Shown here: in pieces, positions 1-7,716 of the stretch
Numbering within the stretch: position 1 is the stretch's first letter
Layout: each line of letters begins with the position of its first letter
NCBI RefSeq assembly: GCF_021390675.1
Contig: NZ_JAJEJV010000004.1
Location: 2,852,001 to 2,916,000 of the forward strand
Direction of reading: 5' to 3'
DNA length: 64,000 nt
Source of the DNA: Dyella sp. 2HG41-7
GTDB lineage: Bacteria > Pseudomonadota > Gammaproteobacteria > Xanthomonadales > Rhodanobacteraceae
Notes under the pieces: generated by a model
The model's input: only the letters and a program-made list of their open reading frames with translations
Told to the model about the DNA's origin: nothing
Databases searched by the model: none
Made by a program: the position numbers and the translations under genes

Positions 1-9
1 CGCGTAGGT

Positions 10-34
10 CACGCCATGCATTGCGCATGGCGTG
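10..34. repeat. Perfect 10-bp hairpin
   Basis: CACGCCATGC (10-19) and GCATGGCGTG (25-34) are exact reverse complements around a 5-base loop. There is no following T-run, so an intrinsic terminator is not supported. It may belong to a gene to the left of the window. Confidence 0.5.
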
Positions 35-284
35 AAGGGCTACAGGAAAAATCCTGCCTAATTAGAGGGGTAATCCGACTACATTCCCTAACTAGTGCCC
101 ACTTAGTCCCGACGCCGTCCAGTATGAACGGCGGTGGAGTAGTACTAAACGCGGCGTGGCGGGGGCTCGCGGGTGCGAGCGTGCCGTATGATCGGGGATA
201 ACCATGATCAACATCCTTAGTGTCGGTTGTGGCCAGCGGATCGTTTGGGCTGCTACCCAGGCGATCCGCGCTACTCCACCCATG

Positions 285-323
285 TCGGGTGTGCCGGGAT
301 CGTTAGCACGGAGGCACACCCGA
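285..323. repeat. Perfect 11-bp inverted repeat, 17-base loop
   Basis: TCGGGTGTGCC (285-295) and GGCACACCCGA (313-323) pair exactly. The role is unknown. It lies about 200 bases upstream of the first YeeE-like gene and could be a regulator site or a transcript hairpin. Confidence 0.45.
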
Positions 324-493
324 CTTGCGAACCTTCGCATAACGCGAATCGGATATCTGTAAGCGGACGCGGATTTGTGTCGGCGGGAAAGCTGACGCGT
401 GTAAGCGAAATGCATCGCCGAATAAGAGCTGCATTTCCCGACCCCTTTGTCGCCAATGGGAGGCACTTGCCCGCCTGGCCTTCCCGGTTATAT

Positions 494-517
494 ATTCATA
501 CTTTCTAATATACGAAT
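494..517 (+). promoter_or_regulatory. Candidate BigR-type operator
   Basis: ATTCATA (494-500) and TACGAAT (511-517) form an imperfect inverted repeat in an AT-rich island directly in front of the first gene of the cassette, whose ATG is at 528. ArsR-family repressors bind AT-rich palindromes of this kind over their own operon promoters. The last gene of this cassette is such a repressor. The assignment is inferred from position and symmetry. Confidence 0.45.
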
Positions 518-527
518 TAATGTAATT

Positions 528-944
528 ATGGCTTATTGGCTGTCCTCAAGCCTTGGCGGCGTTCTGATCGGTCTCGCTGCCGTACTCCTTATGGGAGCGC
601 TCGGACGTATCGCCGGTATCAGCGGCATCGTCGGTGGCCTGGTTTCCACGCCTCCAACATCCGACCGTGGCTGGCGCTTAGCGTTTTTGGCCGGCCTTAT
701 TCTTGCGCCGTTCGCCATGCGTTTCTTCATCGGCGAAAACGGCATCGGCCAACCCACCATAAGTTGGCTGTGGATGGTAGTGGCAGGCCTTTTGGTTGGC
801 GTCGGAACCCGGCTCGGCAGCGGCTGCACCAGCGGTCATGGCGTATGCGGTATCGCGCGATTGTCAGCGCGCTCCCTCGTGGCGACGCTCATTTTCATGC
901 TCTTCGGCATAGCCACCGTTTTCATAACCCATCATATCCATTGA
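528..944 (+). CDS. YeeE/YedE-family half transporter, subunit 1
   Basis: A 138-residue inner-membrane protein with about four hydrophobic helices. It carries the family signature [12 protein letters not shown] at roughly residues 100-111, followed by ARLS. YeeE/YedE (DUF395) proteins take up sulfur compounds such as thiosulfate, and short versions are found in pairs beside persulfide dioxygenases. The ATG at 528 was chosen over upstream in-frame starts because the extra residues would be non-conserved and would translate the AT-rich promoter. The second half-transporter follows after 249 bases that contain a repeat element. Which compound it moves (sulfite, thiosulfate or sulfide-derived) cannot be read from the sequence. 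Confidence 0.85.
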   Translation: MAYWLSSSLGGVLIGLAAVLLMGALGRIAGISGIVGGLVSTPPTSDRGWRLAFLAGLILAPFAMRFFIGENGIGQPTISWLWMVVAGLLVGVGTRLGSGCTSGHGVCGIARLSARSLVATLIFMLFGIATVFITHHIH

Positions 945-976
945 ATAACACCAACTCTCAACAACACGAAGCACAG

Positions 977-1130
977 TCCCCTCCCCTGCTTGCAGGGGAG
1001 GGCTAGGGTGGGATGACGCGGGCAACGCTCGCGTCCTTCATCAAAGCAAGCCATGAATAAGGCATCTCCGATGCATCGTCGCAAGACCGCTTCACCCCAC
1101 CCCAACCCTCCCCTACTACACGTAGGGGAA
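977..1130. repeat. Bipartite GC-rich intergenic repeat, copy A
   Basis: Two hairpins face each other: CTCCCCTGC/GCAGGGGAG (981-989, 992-1000) and CCCCTAC/GTAGGGG (1110-1116, 1122-1128). The flanking GGGTGGG and CACCCCACCCC tracts are also inverted relative to each other. The same arrangement recurs at 38371-38493 and 43243-43361, so this is a dispersed family resembling paired REP elements. Here it separates the two YeeE-like genes of one operon. Confidence 0.7.
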
Positions 1131-1193
1131 GCAGCAAAACGCGCGCGCCGAGACTCAGTGCGAATCAGGCCGTCTCTTCGGGACACCGCACTT

Positions 1194-1613
1194 ATGAACC
1201 ACATCGTGGCTTTCATTGCAGGCCTATTGTTTGGAGCTGGCCTCGTGCTAGGCGGCATGACGCAACCCGCGATCGTCCAAGCATTCCTCGATATTGCCGG
1301 CCAGTGGAACCCAAGCCTGCTGTTTGTCATGGCCGCTGCCGTACTCACCACCATGATCGGCTACCGCCTTGTTCTACGCCGCCCACAACCGTGGCTAGAA
1401 CGCGAATTCCATTTACCCAAATCAAAAAACGCCGACCGGAAATTAATCGTTGGCGCCGCACTATTCGGTATCGGCTGGGGCATCGCGGGCTATTGTCCTG
1501 GCCCTGCCCTTACGTCACTCTCTGGCGGTGCGCCATCCGTCTGGCTGTTCGTCGCCGCCATGGCATTCGGATGGTGGCTTATAAGCCGTATCTCGTCCCA
1601 CAGCGCTTCGTAA
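1194..1613 (+). CDS. YeeE/YedE-family half transporter, subunit 2
   Basis: A 139-residue membrane protein with about four helices. It starts with a GLLFGAGLVLGGM segment and carries the second family signature GWGIAGYCPGPAL near residues 95-107, including the conserved cysteine. Together with the product of 528-944 it matches the two halves of a full-length YeeE channel, so the two probably form a heteromer. The ATG at 1194 was chosen because the open frame upstream runs through the repeat element. The stop is 14 bases before the dioxygenase start, so the two are probably co-transcribed. Confidence 0.85.
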   Translation: MNHIVAFIAGLLFGAGLVLGGMTQPAIVQAFLDIAGQWNPSLLFVMAAAVLTTMIGYRLVLRRPQPWLEREFHLPKSKNADRKLIVGAALFGIGWGIAGYCPGPALTSLSGGAPSVWLFVAAMAFGWWLISRISSHSAS

Positions 1614-1629
1614 TGCGAGGTTATTGAAC

Positions 1630-2496
1630 ATGAAAGCGCCAGAGATCAAAGCGTTTTTCGACGAACCGACCAATACATTTAGCTATGTCGTATGGGACCC
1701 GCAAGAAAGACAAGCCGCCATTATCGACAGCGTACTGGAATACGACCCCGCATCGGGTCGCACCAAACACAACGCTGCGGACATCATCGTGGCGTTCATC
1801 AATGCCAACAGCCTCCACGTGCAGTGGTTAATCGAAACCCACGTGCACGCCGATCATTTATCTGCATCTGCTTATATCAAGGCGCTCGTCGGCGGAAAAA
1901 TCGCTACGGGCGAGCACGTCCAAACCGTTCAAAACGTCTTCGGAAAACTATTCAACGCTGACGCAGATTTCAAACGAGACGGCAGCCAATTCGACCATCT
2001 CTTTAAAGACGGCGAAACATATCGCGTAGGCCAAATCGAAGCCACCGCGATTGCCACACCCGGTCACACTCCATCTTGCATGACGCATTTGATCGGTAAC
2101 TGTGCCTTTGTCGGCGACACCTTATTTATGCCCGACTGCGGCTCCGCCCGCTGCGACTTTCCCGGCGGCGACGCCCACATCCTCTATCGCTCCATACAGA
2201 AACTCTACGCACTGCCCGACGACACGCAGCTCTTTATGTGTCACGACTACAAATCGGCGACACGCAGCGAATACGCGTACGAAACCACCGTTGGCGAAGA
2301 AAAACGCGCCAATATCCATTTGCACGCAGGCGTTACCGAAGCGGCCTTTGTGCAAATGCGCAACACCCGCGACGCAACCCTCGCCGTTCCGCGCCTATTG
2401 CTACCCTCGATCCAAGTAAACATGCGCGCCGGCCAATTTCCGCCCGCCGAAGAAAACGGTATCCGCTACATCAAGATCCCCATGGATACGCTGTAA
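1630..2496 (+). CDS. blh: Blh/ETHE1-like persulfide dioxygenase (MBL fold)
   Basis: A 288-residue metallo-beta-lactamase-fold protein. It has the metal motif HVHADH (H71, H73, D75, H76), H146 in TPGHTPS, D163 in GDTLF and H205 in MCHDY. The stretch after GDTLF (SARCDFPGGD) corresponds to the region that distinguishes ETHE1/Blh persulfide dioxygenases from glyoxalases. The expected reaction is oxidation of glutathione persulfide to sulfite with one non-haem iron, in the cytoplasm. No rhodanese domain is fused. The ATG at 1630 is preferred to the TTG two codons earlier. The stop codon overlaps the ATG of the repressor gene by one base, so the two are translationally coupled. Confidence 0.88.
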   Translation: MKAPEIKAFFDEPTNTFSYVVWDPQERQAAIIDSVLEYDPASGRTKHNAADIIVAFINANSLHVQWLIETHVHADHLSASAYIKALVGGKIATGEHVQTVQNVFGKLFNADADFKRDGSQFDHLFKDGETYRVGQIEATAIATPGHTPSCMTHLIGNCAFVGDTLFMPDCGSARCDFPGGDAHILYRSIQKLYALPDDTQLFMCHDYKSATRSEYAYETTVGEEKRANIHLHAGVTEAAFVQMRNTRDATLAVPRLLLPSIQVNMRAGQFPPAEENGIRYIKIPMDTL

Positions 2497-2840
2497 TGGC
2501 TACCGCAAAAAAACGCCCCGCCAAAACCAAAAAGCGCAAGCTGGATATTCAGACCATGCAAGACCGTTCTGAAGACGCCGCCGGCCTACTCAAATCTATC
2601 GGCAGCCAAAATCGTCTGTTGCTGTTGTGCCAGATGGTGGACGAAGAGCGCTCCGTCAACGACCTTTCCGAATCGCTGGACCTGGCGCAAAGCGTCGTGT
2701 CCCAGCATCTTTCCGTTCTGCGTCGGGACAAGTTGATCAAAGGACGGCGCGAGGGGCAGTCGATTTATTACTCCATCAGCGATCATCGCGTGCATGCCTT
2801 GATGGAAACGCTGTTTACTATTTTCTGCGCTGATGACTAG
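2496..2840 (+). CDS. bigR: ArsR-family persulfide-sensing repressor (BigR/SqrR type)
   Basis: A 114-residue winged-helix repressor with a basic N-terminal tail. The recognition helix lies around DLAQSVVSQHLSVLRRDKL (residues 62-80) and the wing around GQSIYYS. Two cysteines, C45 in LLLLCQM and C111 in TIFCADD, sit where BigR and SqrR hold the pair that forms a disulfide or polysulfide bridge and releases DNA. Its place as last gene of a YeeE-YeeE-Blh operon fits the BigR operons of Xylella and Agrobacterium, where H2S derepresses detoxification. The candidate operator is at 494-517. The start overlaps the upstream stop (TAATG). Confidence 0.85.
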   Translation: MATAKKRPAKTKKRKLDIQTMQDRSEDAAGLLKSIGSQNRLLLLCQMVDEERSVNDLSESLDLAQSVVSQHLSVLRRDKLIKGRREGQSIYYSISDHRVHALMETLFTIFCADD

Positions 2841-2844
2841 TAGA

Positions 2845-2870
2845 TAGGCTGGGATGACAATCCCAGCCTA
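2845..2870. repeat. GGCTGGGAT hairpin repeat, single copy
   Basis: TAGGCTGGGAT (2845-2855) and ATCCCAGCCTA (2860-2870) form a perfect 11-bp stem with loop GACA between convergent genes. The same stem sequence occurs twice, facing itself, at 4728-4789. It may act as a weak bidirectional terminator for bigR and the SDR gene, but it has no T-run. Confidence 0.6.
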
Positions 2871-2894
2871 CGGATTACCGCTTTTGATCGGGCT

Positions 2895-3785
2895 TCAAGA
2901 AACCTGCAACTGCTCCAGATCGGCAATCAATTTCGGCCCATTCGGCTGCCATCCCAGTTTTCTCCGCGTCTGCTCACTAGATGCAGGGGAATCGCGCCCA
3001 GCAAACATGGCGAGCCATCCGAAGAACGCTTGCGCTTCATCGGCTGCGATGGATTTGACCGGTAGGTTCAACCTTGCGCCAAGCGTTTGCGCCATATCGC
3101 GCAGCGATACACCCTCCTCCGCAACAGCGTGATACTTCGCGTTCGGCTCGGCTTTTTCGACCGCCAATCGATAGAGACGCGCTACATCGAGTACGTGCGC
3201 TGCCGGCCAGCGATTATGTCCATCTCCGATATAGGCGCATGCGCCCTTTTCGCGGAATATCGCAATGGCTTGCGTGATAAGACCCTGGCGCTCTGGATTA
3301 TGTACCTGCGGGAGACGCACCACGGATACGTTGACGCCTTCGGTGGCGAGAGCGGCTGCAGCTTCTTCTGACGCAGCGCGCGGAATAACATCGGAACCTA
3401 TCGTCGCGTTATCTTCCTTCGCCGGTTGGCCGGGCACGGTATTGGCCAATCCGGTTCCGGAGGTCACGATCAAGGGCCGAGTCGAACCTTTAAGTCCCGC
3501 GCCAAGCGCGGCGATAACGCGTCGATCGTCTTCGCAGTTCGCCACGAATTTCGAGAAGTCGTGATTGAAGGCCAAATGGATAACGCCATCCGAATCGGCT
3601 GCGCCCTTTTTAAGAATATCGTCGTCTTCCATCGATCCGCGATAAACCTCGGCGCCAGTCGCCGCCAATGCGGCCGCTTTGTCTTCCGAACGACAAAGAC
3701 CCAGCACCTGATGACCAGCCGCGATTAATTCTTTGACGACGGGCATGCCGATAAAGCCCGTAGCACCTGTAACGAATATGCGCAT
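2895..3785 (-). CDS. NAD-dependent epimerase/dehydratase (atypical SDR)
   Basis: A 296-residue protein beginning MRIFVTGATGFIG, the glycine-rich Rossmann motif of extended SDR proteins. The usual active-site YxxxK is not visible: the expected region reads PRAASEEAAAA. It therefore belongs with atypical SDRs that bind NAD(P) without classical catalysis. The C-terminal part (RRKLGWQPNGPKLIADLEQ) is typical of epimerase-like members. It is divergent from an MmyB-type regulator 93 bases away, an arrangement common for SDR genes controlled by such regulators. The substrate is unknown. Confidence 0.8.
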   Translation of the reverse strand: MRIFVTGATGFIGMPVVKELIAAGHQVLGLCRSEDKAAALAATGAEVYRGSMEDDDILKKGAADSDGVIHLAFNHDFSKFVANCEDDRRVIAALGAGLKGSTRPLIVTSGTGLANTVPGQPAKEDNATIGSDVIPRAASEEAAAALATEGVNVSVVRLPQVHNPERQGLITQAIAIFREKGACAYIGDGHNRWPAAHVLDVARLYRLAVEKAEPNAKYHAVAEEGVSLRDMAQTLGARLNLPVKSIAADEAQAFFGWLAMFAGRDSPASSEQTRRKLGWQPNGPKLIADLEQLQVS

Positions 3786-3827
3786 GATTTAAGTCTCCAG
3801 AAATATCCGGAGACAACTCTCTACGCT

Positions 3828-3860
3828 AGGATTATGCTAGTAAAGTAGTGAAATTATCCT
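3828..3860. promoter_or_regulatory. Candidate operator between SDR and MmyB-type regulator
   Basis: An imperfect 15-bp inverted repeat (3828-3842 against 3846-3860, 10 of 15 positions paired, outer arms AGGAT/ATCCT) fills the centre of the 93-bp divergent intergenic space. It is a plausible binding site for the regulator at 3879, inferred from symmetry and location. Confidence 0.35.
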
Positions 3861-3878
3861 GTTATAAAGGCTAATAGG

Positions 3879-4721
3879 ATGGACGCGCCGGCAACGCATG
3901 AAAATCAGCTCGGCACTTATTTAAAAAACCGCCGCGCGAAACTCGACCCCGCCGCGCTTGGTTTTCCCGCCGGTCGCCGTCGCACACCCGGCTTGCGCCG
4001 CGAGGAAGTGGCGCAACGCGCCAACATCAGTCCCACTTGGTATACGTGGCTCGAACAAGGTCGCGGTGGCGCGCCATCAGCCGATGTACTCGATCGCATC
4101 GCACATGCGCTCATGCTCACAGAGGTGGAACGCGAACATCTTTTCTTACTCGGCCTCGGTCGCCCGCCAGAAGCGCGCTATCACAAGAACGAAGGCATCA
4201 CGCCACGACTGCAGCGTGTTCTCGATGCATTAAATCCAACGCCTGCCATTATTCGCACCGCAACCTGGTACGTCGTCGGCTGGAATCGTGCCGCCACCGC
4301 CATGATCATGGACTACGACGCACTACCTCCTGAAGAGCGAAACATTCTTCGCCACATTTTTCTGGACCCACGCGCACGCGCATCGCAGTACGACTGGGAA
4401 AGCGTGGCCCGCTTCGTCATGGGCGCATTCCGCGTAGAAGCCGCCCGCGCAGGCGCCGCCGCGGAAATTGAACCTCTGGTCGAAGAACTGAGCCGCCTCA
4501 GCCCGGAGTTCCGCGCGATGTGGCGCGACAACGACGTGCAAGGCCCGCACGGCGAACGCGTCAAAAATATCCGCCACCCGATTCTCGGCAATATTGAATT
4601 TGAATATTCCGCCTTTGCGGTGGATGGCCGGCAAGATCTCAGCATGATCGTCTATAACCCGACGCCCGAGGATGCGGAGCGGGTTGCGGCGTTGATGGAT
4701 GCGAAAGCGTCGTCGCCTTAA
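3879..4721 (+). CDS. MmyB-type helix-turn-helix regulator
   Basis: A 280-residue transcription factor. Residues about 10-85 are an XRE-type HTH with the characteristic RRTPGLRREEVAQRANIS segment and YTWLEQGRG. Residues about 105-270 are the MmyB/MltR ligand-binding domain (TPAIIRTATWYVVGWNRAA, WRDNDV, ILGNIEFEYSAFAVD). Family members in actinobacteria and proteobacteria often control an adjacent divergent dehydrogenase. That fits the SDR gene on the other side of the 93-bp spacer. Confidence 0.85.
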   Translation: MDAPATHENQLGTYLKNRRAKLDPAALGFPAGRRRTPGLRREEVAQRANISPTWYTWLEQGRGGAPSADVLDRIAHALMLTEVEREHLFLLGLGRPPEARYHKNEGITPRLQRVLDALNPTPAIIRTATWYVVGWNRAATAMIMDYDALPPEERNILRHIFLDPRARASQYDWESVARFVMGAFRVEAARAGAAAEIEPLVEELSRLSPEFRAMWRDNDVQGPHGERVKNIRHPILGNIEFEYSAFAVDGRQDLSMIVYNPTPEDAERVAALMDAKASSP

Positions 4722-4727
4722 TTATGC

Positions 4728-4789
4728 AGGCTGGGATGCCAATCCCAGCTTTCCGGCGTTCGTTGGTGCTGGGATTGGCATCCCAGCCT
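4728..4789. repeat. Double GGCTGGGAT hairpin, 22-bp perfect inverted repeat
   Basis: The 22-bp arm at 4728-4749 is repeated exactly in inverted orientation at 4768-4789, with 18 bases between. Each arm is itself a small hairpin (GCTGGGAT/ATCCCAGC), so the site can fold as one long stem or two short ones. It belongs to the same family as 2845-2870. It lies between two convergent genes, starting 6 bases after one stop and ending 5 bases before the other. Confidence 0.7.
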
Positions 4790-4794
4790 ACGCA

Positions 4795-5214
4795 TTAAAG
4801 TTTGACGCAGGCGTTTCGAATTTCGTCATAGGAGCCCGTTTCGAAATAAATCCGGGCTAATTTCAGCACTACATCGATATCGGCGATGATGTTTTTGCGC
4901 TTGCAGAAATAACCTTGATCGCTTTGCCAGAGTCGAACTTCTTCTTCGCCTCCGTCTGGGTCTTCAAACCGCCAATCGCCGCAGAAATTGGACAGCGCAA
5001 ATCCCACCTTGCTGCCGCCAACGATGTGGAATGACTCCTCATCGTCGCCGCAGGTTTCAACTTCCGCCCAGCTCATTTCCAAAACAGGGTATTCGTTGTC
5101 GTCCATTTTTCGAATGGCGTCGGAAACATGCTCCCAGTCGGGCGACGTGATTTCCACGCAACGCCATCGTTGATGCAGCGGGTAATGAACGATGGTCAGA
5201 TGCTGTGCTGTCAT
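4795..5214 (-). CDS. Hypothetical protein, possibly an orphan immunity-like protein
   Basis: A 139-residue acidic protein, rich in Trp, Asp and Glu, with no signal peptide or membrane segment and no motif I can name. Segments such as FHIVGGSKVGFALSNFCGDWRFEDPDGGEEEVRLWQ look like an ordered alpha/beta domain. Small acidic proteins of this style are often immunity proteins, but no toxin gene is adjacent. The ATG at 5214 was chosen over a TTG nine codons upstream. Confidence 0.55.
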   Translation of the reverse strand: MTAQHLTIVHYPLHQRWRCVEITSPDWEHVSDAIRKMDDNEYPVLEMSWAEVETCGDDEESFHIVGGSKVGFALSNFCGDWRFEDPDGGEEEVRLWQSDQGYFCKRKNIIADIDVVLKLARIYFETGSYDEIRNACVKL

Positions 5215-5265
5215 GTCGCTACGCCATGATGGGACGAACAATCCGTAGAATTACGCGAAGCATTA

Positions 5266-5919
5266 TCACGTGGTTGGTAGAGGCGCCGTATTGACCGCTA
5301 ATTGCGCGGCGAAAGCGCGTTTGTATGCGGGCCGCGCCTCGCCGCGGGCGACGTAGGCGGCGAGATTCGGAAATTCATCCAGAATGCCCGAAGGTCTCGA
5401 CCGCAGCAGCACCGACACCATCAGCAGGTCGCCCGCGCTGAATTCGCCATCGAGCCACTGCGCGTCGCCCAGGCGATCAGAAAGTTGGGCTAGCCGTTGA
5501 CGAATGCGGTCCTTGACCAGTGCTATGCGTTGCTCGGCCCAAGGTTTATCGCCTTCCACAATTTTGGCGGTTGTGAGGTCGAAGATCGGTGGTTCCACGC
5601 TATTGACCGCGGCGAACATCCACATGATCGCGCGCGCTCTGGCGTGAGCGTCGCTCGGCAATAGTCCCGGATTGTTCTCGGCGATATACAGAATGATGGC
5701 GCCGGATTCGAACAGCGTAAGGTCGCCTTCCTCATAGGTGGGAATTTGGCCGAAGGGATGCACGCGCATATGCGTGGGTTCCTTCATGGCTTGGAACGAG
5801 ACAAGGCGAACGTCGTAAGGCAGGCCAGCCTCTTCCAGCGCCCAGCGCACGCGCGTGTCGCGCGCCAATCCCTTGCCGCCATCGGGCGAACGTTCGAATG
5901 CGGTAATGGTGATGGTCAT
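5266..5919 (-). CDS. Glutathione S-transferase
   Basis: A 217-residue cytosolic GST. The N-terminal thioredoxin-like domain (residues 1-85) has RVRWALEEAGLPYDV and the cis-proline stretch HPFGQIPTYEEGDLTLFESGAIILYIAE, which binds glutathione. The C-terminal helical domain contains WLDGEFSAGDLLMVSVLLR, matching the N-capping/hydrophobic staple region. The substrate is unknown. A second GST gene lies 79 bases upstream on the same strand, so the two may be co-transcribed. Confidence 0.88.
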   Translation of the reverse strand: MTITITAFERSPDGGKGLARDTRVRWALEEAGLPYDVRLVSFQAMKEPTHMRVHPFGQIPTYEEGDLTLFESGAIILYIAENNPGLLPSDAHARARAIMWMFAAVNSVEPPIFDLTTAKIVEGDKPWAEQRIALVKDRIRQRLAQLSDRLGDAQWLDGEFSAGDLLMVSVLLRSRPSGILDEFPNLAAYVARGEARPAYKRAFAAQLAVNTAPLPTT

Positions 5920-5998
5920 CGTAATGCTCCGTTTGTAGACGATTATCGGCTAAGAAAAAGCCGCGTTTTCTATGTGCGCTACATGCCACTCAGCGCTG

Positions 5999-6643
5999 CT
6001 ACGAATTGCGCGCCTTGGCGAGGTAGGCCTTTCTGGCTTCGCAGGTATCCATGGCGCGCTGATATCCTTCGCGCGCGTTGGTGCGGGCCAAATACGACAG
6101 CTCGATGTCGCCTAGGGTGACGCCTGCGCTTGCCTGCGCCAATTCCAGCGCGTAAGTCACGGAAATATCGGCAGCCGTAAATCTATCGCCAGCAAGAAAC
6201 GGCGTGCGCCTCAGTTGTCGCGTCACCAAGCCCAGGCGACTTTCGAAAACGCTCAGCGCCTGGTCGGCGCTCCAATTCTGTCGCGCGGACTCCGGCGCGA
6301 AGTTGCGCGCGCCGACGACAAAATAAATAGACGCGGCAAGACCGGCTTCGCCCAGGTGAAGGAACTGTTGATACGCGGGGAATGCAAGATCGCTCGACTC
6401 CGGCGCTAACGGCGTTGGTCCGTAACGCGCCATCAGGTATTCCATAATCGCAATGGACTCAACCATGGTGACGTCGCCGTCCCGAATCGCCGGAATAAAA
6501 CCCGCTGGATTAATCGCCAAAAATTCCGTGTCTTTTTCGACGCCGGCCAAAAGATCGACCGGCCTCAGCCGATACGCCAGGCCCATCTCTTCCAGCAGCC
6601 AGACAACGCGGAAGCCCCTACCCTCGCCATAAACGGTAATCAT
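5999..6643 (-). CDS. Glutathione S-transferase
   Basis: A 214-residue GST. Residues 1-80 form the thioredoxin-like domain (GRGFRVVWLLEEMGLAYRL, NPAGFIPAIRDGDVTMVESIAIMEYL). The C-terminal helical domain contains FLAGDRFTAADISVTYALELA, the usual GST fold-stabilising motif. The ATG at 6643 (MITVYGEG) was chosen because family members begin right at the first beta strand; an upstream start would add 14 unrelated residues. Confidence 0.87.
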   Translation of the reverse strand: MITVYGEGRGFRVVWLLEEMGLAYRLRPVDLLAGVEKDTEFLAINPAGFIPAIRDGDVTMVESIAIMEYLMARYGPTPLAPESSDLAFPAYQQFLHLGEAGLAASIYFVVGARNFAPESARQNWSADQALSVFESRLGLVTRQLRRTPFLAGDRFTAADISVTYALELAQASAGVTLGDIELSYLARTNAREGYQRAMDTCEARKAYLAKARNS

Positions 6644-6856
6644 CGTTCGCAGCCCTTCTGCTATTCGGCTTTGTCCCTTCAACACACAAACGACGAACGG
6701 GAATGTCGGAAATCGACAAACCTCGTTTCACCTCGAGAATCTGGAGATAAGCATCTATTTTTCTTCGAGTTAGCGAGCGGCCTGCGAGCTTCGCGGTCAG
6801 CGGTGCGGCAAATGTCCACATGGAATTAAAGCGGACATCGCCGGTCACGCAATGCG

Positions 6857-7147
6857 TTACACGTTGAAATACCAAACCGGCGCGCAAGCCACGGCGCCTG
6901 CCAATATCTGCGATGCCAAAACCATGGCGGCGTATTTTTCCGTGGGCCTCAGCCATTTGATGGCAAAGAACGCAATGATGGGAATCTGCCCTGCCATCAG
7001 TAGCTGAAAAATATGCGCAGCCGGCCCTTCGTCGACCTCACGCGCCGTACCCACAAAAATGAGGTGCGCGGCAACCACGCAAAATGCGGCCAACGACATT
7101 GCCAATGGAATCCACGCGCTGGGATGCGTAAACGTGCTCTGGCTCAT
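6857..7147 (-). CDS. Small membrane protein, three to four helices
   Basis: A 96-residue hydrophobic protein starting MSQSTFTHPSAW. Helices lie around residues 12-32, 45-62 and 70-90. An AGGGGA ribosome binding site sits just ahead of the ATG at 7147. Hypothetical integral membrane proteins of this size with a W/P-rich start are frequent in proteobacteria, and no function can be assigned. Confidence 0.6.
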   Translation of the reverse strand: MSQSTFTHPSAWIPLAMSLAAFCVVAAHLIFVGTAREVDEGPAAHIFQLLMAGQIPIIAFFAIKWLRPTEKYAAMVLASQILAGAVACAPVWYFNV

Positions 7148-7252
7148 AAGCAGTCCCCTTTTTAGGGCGAGCAAATACTGTCGTCTTGTGGATTTAATCA
7201 GTCAAGCTGCGCACTCCGACCGACTTAATCATTGACACGACTAAGATCCGAT

Positions 7253-7621
7253 TTAGGGACCGGACTCTCTCAATGCTTCAGGCGTTTTCCCTGTCCAGTC
7301 GTTGAAGGCGCGAAAGAACGAATTCGGATCCTCAAAGCCCAGAAGAAAACCGATCTCGCTTGCCGAAAGTTTCGTTTGCGTCAGGTAGTGTTTCGCCAAG
7401 TCTTCTCGGGTTCGATTGACGACGCTTCGGAAGTTGTCACCTTCTTCTTCCAGGCGACGTTGTAATGTGCGGCTGCTCATCGCCAATCGCGTGGCGACCG
7501 CTCCGATCCCGGGCTGGCCGCCGGGAAGTAGTTCGAGAAGTGCGGGCCGCTCTTTGGGCCGCACCGTGATGCACACTCTAGGAATCGCAACGCGACAGCG
7601 CTCTAGCGATTCGCGCCATTC
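7253..7621 (-). pseudogene. AraC-family regulator remnant, N-terminal domain missing
   Basis: About 120 codons remain open from an in-frame TAA at 7622-7624 to the stop at 7253. The readable part is the DNA-binding half of an AraC regulator with an arabinose-type sensor (OruR-like): LLPGGQPGIGAVATRLAMSSRTLQRRLEEEG, then LGFEDPNSFFRAFNDWTGKTPEALR. Full members are about 330 residues, so some 200 residues of the ligand-binding domain are absent. The only starts are GTG codons inside the remnant. It is probably a decayed gene, though a short DNA-binding protein could still be made. Confidence 0.7.
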
Positions 7622-7672
7622 TTACAGCAAACGGCGCCGGACTGGCACGCCATTGCCCGATCTACCAAGCGA

Positions 7673-7699
7673 TTGGAGGTCGACGATATCGACCTCCAA
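7673..7699. repeat. Perfect 11-bp hairpin downstream of serine hydrolase
   Basis: TTGGAGGTCGA (7673-7683) and TCGACCTCCAA (7689-7699) pair exactly with loop CGATA, 17 bases beyond the stop of the serine hydrolase gene. No T-run follows, so it may stabilise the transcript end rather than terminate. Confidence 0.5.
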
Positions 7700-7716
7700 G
7701 GCGCGCTCTGGGAGTC

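Larger units (their letters stand above)
1..527. other. Intergenic region without a convincing gene
   Basis: No open frame here has a credible protein sequence; the longer ones read as low-complexity Arg/Pro/Ser-rich translations of GC-rich DNA. The stretch holds two perfect hairpins (10-34 and 285-323) and turns clearly AT-rich over its last 45 bases, which looks like the promoter/operator of the sulfur cassette that starts at 528. The beginning may be the tail of a feature outside the window. Confidence 0.6.

Noticed and set aside
92-466. Minus-strand frame of 124 codons before the sulfur operon
   Set aside because: Arg/Ser/Pro-rich composition, no recognisable motif, overlaps hairpins and competes with other equally poor frames.
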